A model generated the notes under the pieces. That model was not told the DNA's origin. It saw nothing but the letters and a program-made list of their open reading frames with translations, and did no database searches. Of a DNA stretch of 15,243 bases, positions 7,369 through 14,399 are shown piece by piece. The first letter of the stretch is position 1, and each line of letters starts with the position of its first letter. The position numbers were made by a program, and so were the translations under genes. Source of the DNA: Micavibrio sp. UBA2638 (GTDB lineage Bacteria > Pseudomonadota > Alphaproteobacteria > Micavibrionales > Micavibrionaceae); assembly GCA_002359735.1 (NCBI GenBank), contig DENS01000001.1:166685-181927 (forward strand), written 5' to 3'.

Positions 7369-8709
7369 ATGACTATTGCACAACCATTACAGGCTCAAAA
7401 ATCATCAATCTTAAATGGCATTACCAAAGTGCCGGGCGATAAATCTATCTCACATCGCGCACTGATGTTCGGTGCCCTCACCGTAGGCGAAACCATCATT
7501 TCAGGACTGCTTGAGGGAGAAGACGTTCTGCATACCGCCGACGCCATGAAAGCGCTCGGCGCCCAAATTGATAAAGGCAGTGATGGCCTGTGGCGCATTT
7601 ATGGCGTTGGTCTTGGTGGCCTGAAACAACCCGAATCCGAATTGGAAATGGGCAATAGCGGTACGTCCACCCGTCTTTTAATTGGCCTTGTGGCCAGCCA
7701 TAATATTAAAGCCACATTTACCGGTGATGCTTCACTATCAAAACGCCCGATGCAACGCGTCATAACACCTCTGGAAATGATGGGGGCCAGCTTTGAATGC
7801 AATGAAGGCGGGCGCCTGCCCTTAACCGTAACTGGGGCTGAAGATCCCATAAACATCGAATACCGTTTGCCCGTAGCCAGTGCGCAAGTCAAATCCGCTA
7901 TCTTGCTGGCCGGGTTAAATACCCCGGGACGTACCGTCGTCATTGAAGAAAAACCCACGCGTGATCACACCGAAAATATGTTGAAGCATTTTGGCGTTGA
8001 TGTGGTCACGGAAGAACTTGAAGATGGCGCCCTGGCCGTCAGCGTGATCGGCCATCAAGAATTACAGCCCTGCGCTGTTGATGTACCTGGAGACCCAAGT
8101 TCAGCCGCGTTTCCTGCCGTGGCAGCGGCCATAACCTACGGATCAAATATTCAACTATCGCATATCGGTATGAATCCGCGACGAACCGGCATTTTTGAAT
8201 GTTTACGCGAAATGGGCGCGGACATTGAGTTCCAGCACATGCGCGATGAAGGCGGCGAAAAAGTTGCTGACATCATTGTGAAAGGCACAGGAAATTTACA
8301 CGGCATCACCGTACCGGAAGAGCGCGTCCCATCCATGATTGATGAATTTCCGGTTTTTGCCATGGCCGCGGCATGTGCCGCAGGCACAACGCGCATGACC
8401 GGCCTTGGTGAACTCAGGGTAAAAGAAAGTGATCGTTTGTTAATGGTCGCCAATGGTCTGAAGGCATGCGGCGTTGATTTGGATATGGGCGAAGACAGCC
8501 TGACCATTCACGGGAACGGAAAACCGCCAAAAGGCGGCGCCAGAATAGAAACTGCCTTGGACCACCGTATCGCAATGGCTTTTTTGGTGTTAGGCGGTGT
8601 TACTGAAGACGCTGTAATAATTGATGATGCCGCACCAATTCAGACCAGTTTTCCGAATTTTGTGGCGCTGATGAATGATCTCGGCTGCGCTATAGAAACC
8701 GTAGATTAA
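7369..8709 (+). CDS. aroA: 3-phosphoshikimate 1-carboxyvinyltransferase (EPSP synthase)
   Basis: Joins phosphoenolpyruvate to shikimate-3-phosphate in the sixth step of the shikimate pathway. About 446 residues, normal length. Signatures: KVPGDKSISHRAL (K25), GNSGTSTR (95-102), GDASLSKRPMQR (RPMQR 126-130), PVASAQVKSAIL, RDHTENML, VPGDPSSAAF, MIDEFP with the catalytic Asp325, and LRVKESDR. The RPMxR, SAQVK and RDHTE motifs resemble the class II enzymes, but the residue matching E. coli Gly96 is still glycine (G98). The ATG at 7369 is chosen because family homology begins shortly after it; TTG 7348 and GTG 7360 are in frame. No Shine-Dalgarno is visible. It is followed by cmk after 66 bases in the usual proteobacterial order. 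Confidence 0.97.
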   Translation: MTIAQPLQAQKSSILNGITKVPGDKSISHRALMFGALTVGETIISGLLEGEDVLHTADAMKALGAQIDKGSDGLWRIYGVGLGGLKQPESELEMGNSGTSTRLLIGLVASHNIKATFTGDASLSKRPMQRVITPLEMMGASFECNEGGRLPLTVTGAEDPINIEYRLPVASAQVKSAILLAGLNTPGRTVVIEEKPTRDHTENMLKHFGVDVVTEELEDGALAVSVIGHQELQPCAVDVPGDPSSAAFPAVAAAITYGSNIQLSHIGMNPRRTGIFECLREMGADIEFQHMRDEGGEKVADIIVKGTGNLHGITVPEERVPSMIDEFPVFAMAAACAAGTTRMTGLGELRVKESDRLLMVANGLKACGVDLDMGEDSLTIHGNGKPPKGGARIETALDHRIAMAFLVLGGVTEDAVIIDDAAPIQTSFPNFVALMNDLGCAIETVD

Positions 8710-8775
8710 ACCAATCAAGTTGAACGACGCAAATAATACCAGCCGCATATTCAATTAATAAATGGACTGTACAAG

Positions 8776-9435
8776 ATGATCATAGCAATCGATGGACCTG
8801 CAGCTTCAGGCAAGGGCACCTTGGCCCGTAAACTGGCGCATAACTTAGGATATCCATACATGGATACCGGAAAGCTGTATCGCGCAACTGCCTTTGAAGT
8901 CCTAAATGAGGGGTTAAGCCCCAAAGATCAGACAGATGCCATTCAGGCCGCAAAATCATTGGCTCAAAAAATTAAAACCCGGGGCATAGAAAGCGTGCTG
9001 GATAACACAACCCTAAAGGAAGACCGTATCGGCAACGCCGCTTCGCAAGTGGCCGCTATTGCCGAGGTTCGTCAGGCCCTTTTGGATATCCAGCGCGACT
9101 TCGCAAACAGCCCGGCAGCCAGGGACGCAGGCGCCATTTTGGATGGCCGGGACATTGGAACGGTTATATGCCCAAACGCCGATGTGAAACTATTTATCAC
9201 CGCAGATTTAGAGATTCGTGCACAAAGACGTCTAAAAGAGTTGCAATCCAAAGGGTTATCAGTTACATATAGCACCGTTTTGGATGATATGCGTGCGCGT
9301 GATGCCCGTGATGCCCATACGTTAAATGCCCATCGGGCCAAAGGATATAGTACCAACATTGTTGATACGACCCTTATGACCCCTGATGAAGCGTTTGATG
9401 AAGCCTTGAGAATAATCAAGGCATCGGGCGGATAA
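8776..9435 (+). CDS. cmk: (d)CMP kinase
   Basis: Phosphorylates CMP and dCMP to the diphosphates in the cytoplasm, recycling pyrimidine nucleotides. 219 residues, close to the usual 220-230. The P-loop GPAASGKGT (7-15) is followed by the CMP-binding YMDTGKLYRA, and later LDGRDIGTVICPNADVKLFITA and the arginine-rich RAQRRLKEL, all typical of bacterial Cmk. ATG 8776 directly opens the first beta strand (MIIAIDGPAASGKG), so the start is secure although no clear Shine-Dalgarno is seen. It lies between aroA and rpsA, an order conserved through many Proteobacteria; the 66-base gap from aroA suggests cotranscription. Confidence 0.97.
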   Translation: MIIAIDGPAASGKGTLARKLAHNLGYPYMDTGKLYRATAFEVLNEGLSPKDQTDAIQAAKSLAQKIKTRGIESVLDNTTLKEDRIGNAASQVAAIAEVRQALLDIQRDFANSPAARDAGAILDGRDIGTVICPNADVKLFITADLEIRAQRRLKELQSKGLSVTYSTVLDDMRARDARDAHTLNAHRAKGYSTNIVDTTLMTPDEAFDEALRIIKASGG

Positions 9436-9445
9436 GAGCAACATT

Positions 9446-9476
9446 TGCATAGCGATAGTATCGCCCAGAACATGCA
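9446..9476 (+). other. Compound stem-loop between cmk and rpsA
   Basis: Starting 11 bases after the cmk stop, TGCAT (9446-9450) pairs with ATGCA (9472-9476) around an inner perfect hairpin GCGAT-AGT-ATCGC (9452-9464). TTTT follows at 9477-9480. A second small palindrome, TAAGC-CTG-GCTTA, lies at 9543-9555, nearer the rpsA start. Together they make the 159-base cmk-rpsA gap structured. They could be a weak terminator, a processing site, or part of an S1 autoregulatory leader. No sequence match to a known leader was recognised. Confidence 0.35.
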
Positions 9477-9594
9477 TTTTAACTGTTCATGATCAGGCTC
9501 TGTCCTTTTAATAAGGATAAATCCAAAAGCCCCATGACAAAATAAGCCTGGCTTAGAAAATGCGTTACTACCCCAAGAAAGGAAATTAAATAAC

Positions 9595-11430
9595 ATGGCA
9601 CATATTGCTGCTAATCTTAAAGATTTGAACGACTCTAAGGATTTCGCCGATCTCCTTAATGAATCCCTGAAAGGTCAGGATTCATTTGTCGGATCTGTTG
9701 TAAACGGAACTGTTGTTGCCGTTGATAACGATTATGTACTTGTTGATGTCGGCCTTAAATCCGAAGGCCGCATCCCCCTCCAGGAATTCTCCAAACCCGG
9801 TGAAGACCCTGAGATCAAAGCAGGAGACGTTGTCGAAGTATTCGTCGAACGTATGGAAAACCGCGATGGTGAATCCGTTCTCTCCCGCGAGAAAGCCCGC
9901 CGTGAGGAATCATGGATTGAGCTTGAAAAATCACATGAGAAAGAAGAACGCGTTACCGGTATTATCTTCGGTCGCGTTAAAGGTGGTTTCACCGTTGATT
10001 TGGGCGGCGCAGTTGCGTTCTTGCCTGGCTCACAGGTTGATATCCGCCCCGTTCGTGACGTATCCCCATTAATGGGTACGCCACAGCCATTCCACATCCT
10101 GAAAATGGATCGTGCACGTGGTAACATCGTTGTCTCTCGCCGCGCGGTTCTTGAAGAATCCCGTGAAGAGGCCCGTAGCGACATTCTGGACAACATCACC
10201 GAAGGTCAAATCCTTAACGGTGTGGTCAAGAATATCACTGATTACGGTGCATTCGTTGATCTAGGCGGTGTTGACGGCCTTCTACACGTAACCGACATTT
10301 CATGGAAACGCGTTAACCACCCATCAGAGGTATTGCAGGTTGGCCAGAACATTGAAGTTCAGGTTATTCGTTACAACGAAGAAAACCAGCGTATTTCCCT
10401 GGGCATGAAACAATTGGAAAGCGATCCGTGGGATAGCGTTTCTGAGAAATTTGCTGTGGGTGACCGCTTTACCGGCCGCATTACAAATATCGCTGATTAC
10501 GGCGCATTTGTGGAACTGGAAGATGGCGTTGAAGGTCTGGTTCACGTTTCTGAAATGTCATGGACAAAGAAGAACGTTCCACCAAGCAAGATTGTTTCCA
10601 CATCACAAGAAGTTGAAGTCATGGTTTTGGATATCGACAAAGAAAAACGTCGTATCTCCCTAGGTCTGAAACAGTGTCAGGAAAACCCGTGGACAGAATA
10701 CGCCGCTGCTCATAAAGCCGGTGAAGAGATCGAAGGCGAAGTGCGTAATATCACTGAATTCGGTCTGTTTGTTGGTGTCAATGATGATCTGGACGGTATG
10801 GTTCACCTCTCCGACATCTCTTGGGAAGACCAAAGCGAAGACGCTCTGAAAGCCTTTAATAAAGGTGATAAGGTCAAAGCCAAGATTCTTGAGCTGGATC
10901 CTGAAAAAGAGCGTATTGCCCTTGGTATTAAGCAACTGACTGAAGATCCGTTTAAAGGTGCAATGACAGGCGTGGCCAAAGGCGCGGTTGTTACCTGTAC
11001 CGTGACCGAGATCAAGGCCGGAAGCGTTGAGGTAAGCGTTAACGAGAACCTGACCGGTACAATCAAGAAAGCCGATTTGTCCCGCGAGCGTTCCGAACAG
11101 CGCCCTGACCGTTTCGCCGTAGGTGAAAAGGTTGATGCCAAAGTCATTAGCGTTGATCAAAAAGCCCGCAAGGTATCCCTATCTATCAAAGCCCGTGAAA
11201 TCGACGAAGATAAACAGGCGATGAAAGAATTTGGTTCAACCGAATCAGGGGCTTCCCTTGGTGATATTCTTGGTGCCGCCCTTGGCGGAGCCGCAGAGGA
11301 AAAAGAAGCAGCTCCGGCGAAAAAGCCTGCTGCTAAAAAAGCCGCTGCCAAGAAGGACGACAAGAAAGACGATAAAAAAGCCGCCAAGGCCGAAGACAAA
11401 GCCGAAGAGAAAACAGAGGACAAGGCCTAA
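9595..11430 (+). CDS. rpsA: 30S ribosomal protein S1
   Basis: Binds mRNA on the small ribosomal subunit and helps load messages with weak or structured starts. 611 residues. Six S1 (OB-fold) repeats start near residues 33, 118, 204, 289, 376 and 463. Repeats 3-5 are the best conserved (DYGAFVDLGGVDGLLHV, DYGAFVELEDGVEGLVHV, EFGLFVGVNDDLDGMVHL). The first two are divergent, as expected for the ribosome-binding repeats, and the sixth is degenerate. Beyond about residue 545 comes a tail that from about 570 is almost only Ala, Lys, Asp and Glu. That tail makes the protein longer than the roughly 560 residues usual for S1. AAAGGAA (9578-9584) is a good ribosome site about 10 bases before the ATG. 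The gene ends at a strong hairpin terminator. Confidence 0.98.
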   Translation: MAHIAANLKDLNDSKDFADLLNESLKGQDSFVGSVVNGTVVAVDNDYVLVDVGLKSEGRIPLQEFSKPGEDPEIKAGDVVEVFVERMENRDGESVLSREKARREESWIELEKSHEKEERVTGIIFGRVKGGFTVDLGGAVAFLPGSQVDIRPVRDVSPLMGTPQPFHILKMDRARGNIVVSRRAVLEESREEARSDILDNITEGQILNGVVKNITDYGAFVDLGGVDGLLHVTDISWKRVNHPSEVLQVGQNIEVQVIRYNEENQRISLGMKQLESDPWDSVSEKFAVGDRFTGRITNIADYGAFVELEDGVEGLVHVSEMSWTKKNVPPSKIVSTSQEVEVMVLDIDKEKRRISLGLKQCQENPWTEYAAAHKAGEEIEGEVRNITEFGLFVGVNDDLDGMVHLSDISWEDQSEDALKAFNKGDKVKAKILELDPEKERIALGIKQLTEDPFKGAMTGVAKGAVVTCTVTEIKAGSVEVSVNENLTGTIKKADLSRERSEQRPDRFAVGEKVDAKVISVDQKARKVSLSIKAREIDEDKQAMKEFGSTESGASLGDILGAALGGAAEEKEAAPAKKPAAKKAAAKKDDKKDDKKAAKAEDKAEEKTEDKA

Positions 11431-11465
11431 GCCGCCCTCGATTTACTCGATATCTAAACATTTCC

Positions 11466-11495
11466 AAAAAGCCGGGTCACATGATCCGGCTTTTT
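11466..11495. terminator. Symmetric Rho-independent terminator after rpsA
   Basis: AAAAA-GCCGGGTC-ACAT-GATCCGGC-TTTTT: an 8-bp GC-rich stem (one G-T pair) with a 4-base loop, flanked by five A on the left and five T on the right, 36 bases past the rpsA stop. Because both flanks match, it works in either direction, ending rpsA on plus and the HELGH gene (stop at 11512) on minus. Confidence 0.93.
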
Positions 11496-11511
11496 ATATA
11501 AAATCAAGCGA

Positions 11512-12276
11512 TTATCTTTTAGGACAATGTATAATGGCAGCAGCAGTGTTTACGGGCATTTCCGAAAATAAACTCTGCTTTAGATTATCATCTGCAGTAA
11601 GTACGGCTTCAATCATCAGCCGCCGCAATTGAGAATCGAACGACACAGCATGCTCGAAATTTTCATTTGCATTTTTATATTGGCAGGCGCGCTGCCAGCT
11701 TATCTTCATAGCACTCATGTCTGCAGGATCATTTTCCGGTGACATTTGTCCCGTATAATGGGCCATTATACTTTGGACAAAATAGGCCTGTTCTTCCATT
11801 TGGTCTGATGTAAGATGGCGAAAAGAAACTCCTTTTTCTCTTTGCAAATCATCGGCAATTGCATGTCCCAATTCATGCGCCAAGTATAAGAGCGAATAAG
11901 GCGTTCCATGATATTCAAAATCTATAATCGCATAATCTTCCGGGTTGTCTTGCCGGACAAACACAGGGCCGAATCTTTCCTGATAATCCGGTATATACAT
12001 ATCAGCATTCTGCAAATCTTCCAGCGTAATCCCAGCAGGGCGGCAAGCCATCATACCCTTGTCCGGTCGCTCGGTTTCGACAATATTACAACGCTTTTCA
12101 TCGCAAAGAATCTCAGAGGCCCTGCGGCCAAGCTCATCATCAAATTCCTGTAATCCGTGTAAAATAATATTCTTCGCTGTTTGCAATGGTATATTTGAGT
12201 TTCCAAGAATCATATTTTTATCATCATTGCTTTGTTGTGTAGAAATCAGTGTATCTAAATTTTTAACATAATACAA
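11512..12276 (-). CDS. Putative zinc metallopeptidase (HExxH protein), family not assigned
   Basis: Up to 254 residues, no signal peptide or membrane segment, so probably cytoplasmic. The visible functional mark is SLLYLAHELGHAIADDL with HExxH at residues 134-138, placed in a hydrophobic helix as in zincin peptidases. A glutamate pair (E161/E162 in SDQMEEQAYF) lies 23-24 residues after the second histidine, a spacing suggestive of the third zinc ligand in gluzincins of the M3 kind. The flanking halves match nothing I recognise. The TTG at 12276 is poorly placed for its AAGGA (18 bases away); ATG at 12213 (residue 22) is a plausible real start but also lacks a Shine-Dalgarno. The gene is inverted relative to its neighbours, convergent with rpsA and divergent from ihfB. 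Substrate unknown. Confidence 0.72.
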   Translation of the reverse strand: MYYVKNLDTLISTQQSNDDKNMILGNSNIPLQTAKNIILHGLQEFDDELGRRASEILCDEKRCNIVETERPDKGMMACRPAGITLEDLQNADMYIPDYQERFGPVFVRQDNPEDYAIIDFEYHGTPYSLLYLAHELGHAIADDLQREKGVSFRHLTSDQMEEQAYFVQSIMAHYTGQMSPENDPADMSAMKISWQRACQYKNANENFEHAVSFDSQLRRLMIEAVLTADDNLKQSLFSEMPVNTAAAIIHCPKR

Positions 12277-12318
12277 ATATCGAGCAAAATTAAATCCTTA
12301 TTTTTCAATGTGTTTTGC

Positions 12319-12347
12319 TTGACGCTGGCAAAGTGATGGTGCAATCT
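12319..12347 (+). promoter_or_regulatory. Possible promoter before ihfB
   Basis: TTGACG (12319-12324) is a good -35 hexamer; 17 bases later CAATCT (12342-12347) is a poor -10. It lies 38 bases upstream of the ihfB ATG, in the gap divergent from the HELGH gene. A promoter is needed here because rpsA is terminated upstream and the intervening gene is inverted, but the -10 match is weak. Confidence 0.35.
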
Positions 12348-12384
12348 GTTTTTAATTCACTTGAATCAAAAAATGAGACTTTCG

Positions 12385-12669
12385 ATGACAAAATCAGAGC
12401 TTATTCAGCGTCTAGCCGAACAAAATCCGCACCTATATTTGCGCGATATCGAAAAAATTGTTGAAACCATTTTCGAAGAAATCACAGCAGCCATGGTGCG
12501 CGGTGACCGTGTTGAGCTTCGCGGTTTTGGCGCGTTCTCTGTTAAACATCGCGAGGCGCGCACTGGCCGTAATCCGCGTACAGGTGAAACCGTTCATGTA
12601 GAAGCCAAACGCCTGCCGTTTTTCAAAACCGGCAAAGGCCTGCGTGAGCGTCTAAACGGCGAAGGGTAG
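12385..12669 (+). CDS. ihfB: Integration host factor beta subunit
   Basis: DNA-bending nucleoid protein that pairs with IhfA (not in this window) and shapes promoters and recombination sites. About 94 residues, the family length. MTKSELIQRLAEQNPHL is the classic beginning, VELRGFGAFSV the core strand, and GRNPRTGETV the beta-arm tip with the intercalating proline; FKTGKGLRERLN closes the protein. IhfB-like rather than HU-like residues (TKSELI, VELRGFG, RPRTG-type arm) support the assignment. ATG 12385 is chosen by homology; a TTG (12361) and ATG (12373) are in frame upstream. It begins a tightly packed plus-strand run, with lapA starting 6 bases after its stop. Confidence 0.95.
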   Translation: MTKSELIQRLAEQNPHLYLRDIEKIVETIFEEITAAMVRGDRVELRGFGAFSVKHREARTGRNPRTGETVHVEAKRLPFFKTGKGLRERLNGEG

Positions 12670-12675
12670 TTGATA

Positions 12676-13011
12676 ATGATAGCATTATTCCGTTGGATAA
12701 CCGGATTTGCCATCATCATCATATTCTCGGGATTCGCGGCCTTGAACCGTCAGGATGTTTTTCTTTATTACACCCCTGTCCACGACCCCTTAACCTGGCC
12801 CCTATATGCCATTGTTTTATCTTTTTCTGCTGCCGGATTTTTAATTGGTGCCTTCACCGTATGGCTCAGTGACGGAAAAATTCGTCACGAAAAACGCCTG
12901 CAAAAGAAACAAATAAAAACACTTGAAAACGAATTGAAAAAAACACAAACCGGAGTAACGGCGCAGAATAAACCAGAAACTCCCCTTTTTCCTGCCCTGA
13001 CAAAACATTAA
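12676..13011 (+). CDS. lapA: LapA-domain (DUF1049) inner-membrane protein
   Basis: About 111 residues. Two hydrophobic segments (about 4-24, and 42-65 around YAIVLSFSAAGFLIGAF) are separated by a short loop with NRQDVFLYY, then a charged helical tail (KRLQKKQIKTLENELKK) that is probably a cytoplasmic coiled coil. This is the layout of LapA, which in E. coli works with LapB in controlling lipopolysaccharide synthesis; no lapB follows here. The ihfB end supplies GAAGGG 9 bases before ATG 12676, making this start better than TTG 12670. Position right after ihfB matches many proteobacterial genomes. Symbol given by domain and context; detailed function in this organism is inferred. Confidence 0.82.
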   Translation: MIALFRWITGFAIIIIFSGFAALNRQDVFLYYTPVHDPLTWPLYAIVLSFSAAGFLIGAFTVWLSDGKIRHEKRLQKKQIKTLENELKKTQTGVTAQNKPETPLFPALTKH

Positions 13012-13036
13012 ACTCAGCCCAAAGTATACCCATATC

Positions 13037-13762
13037 ATGACCGCCAAAAACCAAATATATACCGCCATAGATACCGGTGACATTAACCACGCCTGTCATT
13101 TGATAAAAATTTTATCACCGTATACAGGTATCAAGCTGGGTTTGGAATTTTTCAATGCATTCGGACCCCAAGGCATTGAAACCGTTCTTAAAAAATCCCC
13201 GGATGCCCAGCTATTCATTGATCTAAAATACCATGACATTCCCAATACAGTGGCAGGCGCCATCAAATCTATTTGCACCAACTTCACCCCAAGCTATCTA
13301 AATGTTCATGCCAGCGGTGGGCGGGCCATGATGGAGGCGGCAGCAAATGCCTGTCAGACCGCTTCCAATGGCCAGACCAAATTATTGGCCGTTACAGTTT
13401 TAACAGCATTGTCTGACGAGGATTTATCCGAAATCGGCTACAAAGAAGATGGTACTGCAAGCCGTGTCAAGGCTTTGGCAGTGTTGACCCGGCAATGTGG
13501 ACTGGATGGTGTTGTGTGCTCTTCACATGAAATTCAAACTCTGCGCCAGGCTTGTGGGGATGACTTTACCCTTATGGTTCCAGGCATTCGCCCGGCAGGC
13601 AGCCATGCCGGTGATCAAAAGCGGGTCATGGAACCGCAACAGACGCTTCAGCTTGGCGCCACACATCTTGTCATCGGCCGCCCCATTACGCAAAGCCCTG
13701 ATCCTGTTAAAGCCGCACAAGACATTATAAACACATTACATATAAGGCATTCCTGTGACTGA
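13037..13762 (+). CDS. pyrF: Orotidine 5'-phosphate decarboxylase
   Basis: Decarboxylates OMP to UMP, the last step of de novo pyrimidine synthesis. 241 residues, typical. The active-site motif FIDLKYHDIPNTV (D62, K64, D67) is intact, with KLGLEFF before it, LNVHASGG after it, VTVLTAL in the middle, and VPGIRPAGSHAGDQKR plus VIGRPITQ binding the phosphate near the end. ATG 13037 has no clear ribosome site but matches the family start. It overlaps trpF by 8 bases, so the two are very likely translationally coupled. In E. coli pyrF also follows the ihfB/lapAB region, so the position is not foreign. Confidence 0.97.
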   Translation: MTAKNQIYTAIDTGDINHACHLIKILSPYTGIKLGLEFFNAFGPQGIETVLKKSPDAQLFIDLKYHDIPNTVAGAIKSICTNFTPSYLNVHASGGRAMMEAAANACQTASNGQTKLLAVTVLTALSDEDLSEIGYKEDGTASRVKALAVLTRQCGLDGVVCSSHEIQTLRQACGDDFTLMVPGIRPAGSHAGDQKRVMEPQQTLQLGATHLVIGRPITQSPDPVKAAQDIINTLHIRHSCD

Positions 13763-14390
13763 GGTGAAAATATGCGGCATATCAGAACCCCATAGTCTGG
13801 AAGTTGCGATAAAGGCAGGAGCCAGATTTATCGGCTTCGTATTTTACCCGCCCTCACCCCGGGCCATCAGTTTCGAAACAGCCTATCAACTGGCGCGTAC
13901 AGTTCCAACAGGCGTCCGTAGCGTGGGGTTATTTGTAAACCCGGCAGACGACTTTCTGGATTACACTCTGGGCGGCATTGGGCTGGATATGATCCAATTG
14001 CATGGTGATGAACCCCCGGAGCGTGTTGCCGCAATCAAATCACGGTATAATATTGACGTTATGAAGGCCATCCGCGTTGCAGGGCCTGAAGATCTGAAAA
14101 TTCTAGAAAATTTTGAAGATGTTGCAGACTGGATATTATTTGATTCAAAACCGGCTCAGGCCGATTTGCCAGGGGGAACTGGTGAAAGTTTTGATTGGAA
14201 CATATTATCCGGCCGTCATTTCAAAAAGCCATGGATGCTCGGAGGCGGGCTAGATGTTAGCAACGTAACTCAAGCACTGTCCACCCTAAACCCAAACGCC
14301 ATTGATGTATCCAGCGGTGTGGAAAAGGCACGCGGCGTAAAAGATCCGAATAAAATTAATGCTTTCATTCAGGCCGTAAAAAAGGCATAA
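13755..14390 (+). CDS. trpF: Phosphoribosylanthranilate isomerase
   Basis: Catalyses the Amadori rearrangement of phosphoribosyl-anthranilate in tryptophan synthesis. 211 residues, a (beta/alpha)8 barrel of normal size. Catalytic Cys7 sits in VKICGI and catalytic Asp130 in ILFDSK; other marks are GFVFYPPSPR, VGLFVN, IQLHGDE, GGTGESFDW, MLGGGLDVSN and AIDVSSGVE, the phosphate-binding ends of the barrel. The start is GTG at 13755, inside the end of pyrF, with AAGG 7 bases upstream. trpB starts only 9 bases after the stop, giving the common alphaproteobacterial trpF-trpB arrangement. Confidence 0.97.
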   Translation: MTEVKICGISEPHSLEVAIKAGARFIGFVFYPPSPRAISFETAYQLARTVPTGVRSVGLFVNPADDFLDYTLGGIGLDMIQLHGDEPPERVAAIKSRYNIDVMKAIRVAGPEDLKILENFEDVADWILFDSKPAQADLPGGTGESFDWNILSGRHFKKPWMLGGGLDVSNVTQALSTLNPNAIDVSSGVEKARGVKDPNKINAFIQAVKKA

Positions 14391-14399
14391 GATAGCCCC

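Noticed and set aside
9072..9596. 174-residue open frame on the minus strand over the end of cmk
   Set aside because: It is antisense to a clear cmk, its translation is low-similarity and Ser/Cys-rich, and it has no ribosome site.
9732..11160. Long minus-strand open frames inside rpsA (155, 166 and 114 residues)
   Set aside because: They are shadows of the strongly biased rpsA codons; the S1 repeats on the plus strand are unmistakable.
11231..11632. 133-residue frame rich in Lys/Arg/Pro over the rpsA tail
   Set aside because: It is the +2 frame of the Lys/Ala-rich repeat and reads straight through the terminator into an inverted gene.
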